Assembly (NCBI RefSeq): GCF_004795895.1
Contig: NZ_CP039250.1
Location: 310,001 to 374,000 of the forward strand
Source of the DNA: Sphingopyxis sp. PAMC25046
Lineage (GTDB): Bacteria; Pseudomonadota; Alphaproteobacteria; Sphingomonadales; Sphingomonadaceae
Direction: 5' to 3'
DNA: 64,000 nt
The notes below the pieces were generated by a model. That model did no database searches, was not told the origin of the DNA, and worked only from the letters and a program-made list of their open reading frames with translations. Below are positions 60,735 through 64,000 of the stretch, one piece after another. A program made the position numbers and the translations under genes. The stretch's first letter is position 1. Every line of letters starts with the position of its first letter.

Positions 60735-60789
60735 CAGAGGGAGAGGGCTGCGCCGGAGCCATGACGGGCTGAGAGCCGGGAGAGAGTCT
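60735..60789 (+). promoter_or_regulatory. Conserved leader element before the ParB-like gene (copy B)
   Basis: CAGAGGGAGAG (60735-60745), 16 bases, then TGACGGGCTGAGAGC and CGGGAGAGAGTCT (60762-60789). It is nearly identical to copy A apart from two base changes (C for T, G for A) and one extra base. The element ends 27 bp before the ParB start. Two near-identical leaders point to common control. Confidence 0.6.
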
Positions 60790-60816
60790 CGCGGCGGCCT
60801 GTCATGGAGAAGCATC

Positions 60817-62934
60817 ATGACGAAACAGGCAAAAATCACCCTCAGCGGCGCGCGGGAAATTCCCTTCAGCGCGCTCGTGCTGAGCCAGGCCAATGTGCGG
60901 CGCGTGAAGGCCGGGGTGTCGATCGACAGCCTTGCCGCGGACATCGCGCGGCGCGGCCTCCTCCAGAGCCTGACTGTTCGCGCCCAGCGCGACGAGGCGG
61001 GCCAGGAAACCGGTCGCTTCGAAGTCCCGGCCGGCGGTCGCCGCTTCCGCGCGCTCCAGATGCTGGTGAAACAGCGGCGCCTGGCGAAGACCGAGCCCGT
61101 GCCCTGCATCGTCCGCGAGGATGATGCCGTGTCGGCCGAAGAGGATTCGCTCGCCGAAAATGTCCATCGCGAACCGCTGCATCCGCTCGACCAGTTCCGG
61201 TCGATGCAGAAGCTCGTCGAACAGGGCACCGACATCGAAACGATCGCGGCGACCTTCATGGTCACGCCCGCGGTCGTGAAACAGCGCCTCAAGCTCGCCG
61301 AGGTCTCGCCCAAGCTCCACGACATCTACGCCGATGACGGCATGACGCTCGAACAGCTGATGTCCTTTTCGGTGTCGAGCGATCACGCGCGGCAGGAACA
61401 GGTCTGGGATATGCTCGCCTCGAGCCACACCCAGCAGCCCTGGTATATCCGCGCGCGGCTGACCGAGGACAAGGTTCGGGCATCGGACAAGCGCGTCCAG
61501 TTCGTCACCCTCGACGCCTATCGCGAGGCAGGCGGACATATTCTTCGCGATCTCTTCGAAAGCGATGACGGCGGCTGGCTCGAGGACGTCGCGCTGCTCG
61601 ACCGGCTGCAGGCCGAGAAGTTCGAAGCCGAGGTTGCGCGTGTCGCGGCGGAAGGCTGGAAGTGGATCGAGACGGCGGTCGACTTCCCCTATGGCCACAC
61701 CTTCGGCCACCGCCCGCTCGATGGCGTGGCGGCCGAGACGAGCGCCGACGATGAGGCGCGGATCGAAGCGCTGCGCGAGGAAGCCGACCGGCTCGAAGAC
61801 GAATGGGCGGGCGCCGAGGACATCCCCGATGAAATCAGTGCCCGGATCGATGCGATCGACGAGGAGATCGCGCCGCTCGTCTCGAAGCCGCTGATCTACG
61901 ACCCGGAGGAAGTGGCGATCGCCGGCACCTTCGTGAGCATCGATGTCGACGGGTCGCTGCATATCGAACGCGGCTTCGTTCGTCCCGAGGACGAGCCGCA
62001 AGAGCCCGTTGACGAGGAAGCTGCGGGCGGCGAGGAAGCGGCCGGCGGCGTGATCGGCGACGAAATGCAGGAAGATGCGGTCGGCGCGACATCTCCGGAA
62101 GAAGGCGGCACCGGCGAGGGCGAAGATCCGGATGATCTCGTCCGCCCGCTTCCGGACAAGCTCGTGACCGACCTCACCGCGCACCGCACCCTTGCGCTGC
62201 GCGACGCGCTGGCCGCAAGCCCGCTGGTGGCGTTTGCGGCGATGCTCCACGCCATCGTTCTCGAATGCTTCTACACCTATGCCTCCTCGGCGAGTTGCGT
62301 CGGCATCGCGCTGCGCAATCATTCGATGGTCGGCTATGATGCGGGGCTCAACGATACGCCGTCCGCGCGGGCCATTCGCGAACGGCACGAAGGCTGGTCC
62401 GAGCGGCTGCCCGATGCGACCGCCGATCTGTGGGACGTGCTTGCCGGTCTCGACGCTGATGACCAGGCAGCACTGTTCGCGCACTGCGTCTCCTTCGGCG
62501 TCAATGCGGTGTGGGAGCCGGCGACCCGCTATAATGAAGGCCGGGTGTCGGCCCGCGCGGTGGCGAGCCGGATCGACCATTCGCACATCCTCGCGCGGGC
62601 GTCGGGCCTCGACATGGTCCAGGCGGGCTGGGTTGCTACCACGGCCAATTACCTCGGACGGGTGACCAAGCCGGGGATCCTCGATGCCGTCGAAGAGGCT
62701 TGCGGGGCCGAAGCGGCGGCGCGGATTGCGGGACTGAAGAAGCCCGAGATGGCGAGCGCCGCCGAGGACCTGCTCAAAGGCACCGGCTGGCTTGCACATC
62801 CGCTGCGCACGCCCGTCATCGACGAGCCCGACGGTGATGGGGAGCTGGCTGCGGCCAATGACGATGGCCCTGCAATCGAAGCGGGCCATGACGAGCTGGG
62901 CGACGACGACATCGAAGCGATTGCCGCCGAATAA
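60817..62934 (+). CDS. Large ParB/RepB/Spo0J-like protein
   Basis: 705 residues from ATG 60817. ParB N-terminal domain (NVRRVKAGVSIDSLAADIARRGLLQSLTVR; ENVHREPLHPLDQFRSMQKLVEQG) and a helix-turn-helix (IETIAATFMVTPAVVKQRLKLAEVS). The C-terminal half is long, acidic (EEAAGGEEAAGG, DELGDDDIEAIAAE) and of unknown function, with several plausible helices. Much larger than a partition ParB (about 300-350), so it is of the type carried by plasmids and integrative elements. Ends with an intrinsic terminator. Confidence 0.85.
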   Translation: MTKQAKITLSGAREIPFSALVLSQANVRRVKAGVSIDSLAADIARRGLLQSLTVRAQRDEAGQETGRFEVPAGGRRFRALQMLVKQRRLAKTEPVPCIVREDDAVSAEEDSLAENVHREPLHPLDQFRSMQKLVEQGTDIETIAATFMVTPAVVKQRLKLAEVSPKLHDIYADDGMTLEQLMSFSVSSDHARQEQVWDMLASSHTQQPWYIRARLTEDKVRASDKRVQFVTLDAYREAGGHILRDLFESDDGGWLEDVALLDRLQAEKFEAEVARVAAEGWKWIETAVDFPYGHTFGHRPLDGVAAETSADDEARIEALREEADRLEDEWAGAEDIPDEISARIDAIDEEIAPLVSKPLIYDPEEVAIAGTFVSIDVDGSLHIERGFVRPEDEPQEPVDEEAAGGEEAAGGVIGDEMQEDAVGATSPEEGGTGEGEDPDDLVRPLPDKLVTDLTAHRTLALRDALAASPLVAFAAMLHAIVLECFYTYASSASCVGIALRNHSMVGYDAGLNDTPSARAIRERHEGWSERLPDATADLWDVLAGLDADDQAALFAHCVSFGVNAVWEPATRYNEGRVSARAVASRIDHSHILARASGLDMVQAGWVATTANYLGRVTKPGILDAVEEACGAEAAARIAGLKKPEMASAAEDLLKGTGWLAHPLRTPVIDEPDGDGELAAANDDGPAIEAGHDELGDDDIEAIAAE

Positions 62935-62952
62935 CGCCACCGACTATCATTC

Positions 62953-62988
62953 GGGGAGTTCGGCGCTGTGCCGGGCTCCCCATTTTTT
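62953..62988 (+). terminator. Intrinsic terminator after the ParB-like gene
   Basis: GGGGAG (62953-62958) pairs with CTCCCC (62976-62981), inner CGGC/GCCG, followed by A and TTTTTT. Good stem and T run; the most convincing Rho-independent terminator in the window. Confidence 0.85.
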
Positions 62989-63123
62989 CGCTGGCCCTTG
63001 AAATCAGGACGCTCCGCGCGAACATCGGAGGTGTCCGGCAGGGGCTGCCAGACCGCCGCATGCCTTCCTGACCCGCTCCACCGGGCGGGATCGCGCGCAG
63101 CCTGTCTTGTGAAGGAGGCCCCC

Positions 63124-64000
63124 ATGTCGAGTCCTGCAGCCGAGGTCGCGCGACGCCTCGCCGACGATGCCGAGGCGGTTTGCCGCCGATATCTCTCCCA
63201 TGGACGCCGCGAGGGACATTATTGGATGGTCGGTGACGTCCGTAATTCGCCGGGCCGCAGCCTTTACGTTCGCCTTTCTGGCACCGCCGACGGTCTTCGG
63301 TCCGCTGGCAAATGGACCGATGCCGCCAGCGGCGATCATGGCGATCTTCTCGATGTCATCGCCGCGAGCTGCGGCCATACATCCTTCCGCGACACGCTCG
63401 ACGAGGCGCGCCGCTTTCTGAGCCTGCCTGCCGTCATGCCCGGCGACCGAAATCCGGCTCCGCGTAAAGCACCGCGCGGCACCCCCGAGGCCGCCCGCAG
63501 GCTATGGGCCGGATCGAAGCCGCTCAGCGGCACCCTTGCCCGCGCCTATCTGTCTGCCCGCGCGATCGGCGACCTTCGCGATGCCGAATGGCTTCGTTTC
63601 CATCCCCATTGCTTCTATCATCCATCCGAGGACGACGCCCCCGATGTCCGCCGGGCATGGCCCGCCCTGATCGCGGCGATCACTGACGAGGCGGGCAATG
63701 TCACCGGAGTCCATCGCACCTGGCTCGACTCGGCCGCCTGCGACAAGGCGCCGGTTGCCTATCCGCGGCGCGCCATGGGCCAATTGCTCGGTCATGGCGT
63801 TCGGTTCGGCACGTCGGCTGCGGTCATGGCGGCGGGCGAAGGCATCGAAACCATCCTGTCTTTGCGTCAGATCACACCAGCCCTGCCGATGATCGCCGCC
63901 CTTTCGGCGGCCCATCTGGGAGCGTTGACCTTCCCGCGCGGACTGCAGCGACTGTATGTCGCGCGTGACGACGACCCGGCGGGTGCGGCCGCCTTCGGGA
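63124..64000 (+). CDS. DUF7146/Toprim-domain primase-like protein (3' end outside window)
   Basis: At least 292 residues; open at the right edge. ATG 63124 follows GAAGGAGG. N-terminal zinc-poor helical part (MSSPAAEVARRLADDAEAV), CFYHPSEDDAPDVRRAWPAL (a DUF7146-type block), then a Toprim domain with MAAGEGIETILSLRQ (catalytic Glu) and LYVARDDDPAG (Asp-x-Asp). Proteins of this form are primase/helicase-associated and sit on plasmids and integrative elements with DUF932 and ParB-like proteins. The right end is missing. Confidence 0.85.
   Translation, partial: MSSPAAEVARRLADDAEAVCRRYLSHGRREGHYWMVGDVRNSPGRSLYVRLSGTADGLRSAGKWTDAASGDHGDLLDVIAASCGHTSFRDTLDEARRFLSLPAVMPGDRNPAPRKAPRGTPEAARRLWAGSKPLSGTLARAYLSARAIGDLRDAEWLRFHPHCFYHPSEDDAPDVRRAWPALIAAITDEAGNVTGVHRTWLDSAACDKAPVAYPRRAMGQLLGHGVRFGTSAAVMAAGEGIETILSLRQITPALPMIAALSAAHLGALTFPRGLQRLYVARDDDPAGAAAFG

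Noticed and set aside
60762..60789. TPP riboswitch because of CTGAGA in the leader
   Set aside because: Only the short CTGAGA matches; the other conserved TPP parts are absent, and copy A lacks it (TTGAAA).
1..64000. CRISPR arrays, tRNA/rRNA genes, IS transposases
   Set aside because: None seen: no regular spacer-repeat array, no tRNA-like cloverleaf recognised, no transposase motif or flanking IS repeats. Short tRNA genes could still be missed by eye.

Overview
The window is GC-rich alphaproteobacterial DNA. Its TonB-dependent receptors (three), PepSY proteins, SRPBCC/RND pairs and cop/cus gene content are typical of a sphingomonad (Sphingopyxis, Novosphingobium or Sphingobium type). This is inferred from gene content only; there is no rRNA or other phylogenetic marker. 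It reads as an accessory island or megaplasmid: about 42 kb of metal handling, about 17 kb of nutrient uptake and regulation, and at the right edge a DUF932 - ParB-like - Toprim block of the kind found on plasmids and integrative elements.

Layout. (1) 1-11.3 kb, plus strand: the 3' part of a CzcA-type RND pump, DUF190, an SRPBCC protein, a P1B-4 metal ATPase, a second (HAE1-type) RND pump, another SRPBCC protein, dsbB and a dsbA-like gene, then a small exported basic protein. (2) 11.3-17 kb: a methyltransferase and AraC regulator; a CDF transporter plus cytochrome c-FTR1 permease facing a MerR regulator; merT plus a GDCCVFCSY protein facing a mercury-type MerR. (3) 17.1-23.8 kb, minus strand: a cus-type copper/silver efflux operon (two small exported proteins, cusC, cusB, cusA, cusF). 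(4) 23.9-25.2 kb: a glutaredoxin-MauE-like membrane protein facing a third MerR regulator. (5) 25.2-29.6 kb: a decayed membrane-protein gene, a lone TonB receptor and an orphan HhH/PD-(D/E)XK-like nuclease. (6) 29.8-36.5 kb, minus strand: copC, copD, AraC, methyltransferase, P1B-1 copper ATPase, an NTF2-like protein and a cytochrome c. (7) 36.7-42.6 kb, plus strand: a cnrYXH-like sensing system, copA (multicopper oxidase), copB, DUF305, DUF411, a lipoprotein and a decayed second DUF411. (8) 42.7-55.9 kb: a TonB receptor, LysR, and an amino-acid ABC transporter whose two permeases are fused, with an embedded C-S lyase; then another TonB receptor and two PepSY proteins. (9) 55.9-59.3 kb: HutC-type and AraC regulators, a methyltransferase and an alpha/beta-hydrolase-fold protein. 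(10) 59.4-64 kb: the backbone genes.

How it fits together. Copper would be oxidised and bound in the periplasm (CopA, CopB, CopC, CusF, DUF411), exported from the cytoplasm by the P1B-1 ATPase and expelled across the envelope by CusCBA. CzcA and the P1B-4 ATPase would deal with divalent cations. Three MerR boxes (spacers 19, 19 and 20 bp) and a CnrX-like periplasmic sensor with all five metal ligands conserved would provide metal-dependent control. A methyltransferase + AraC pair occurs twice beside metal operons. The 42.7-51.5 kb cluster looks like import and cleavage of a sulfur-containing amino acid or a similar compound.
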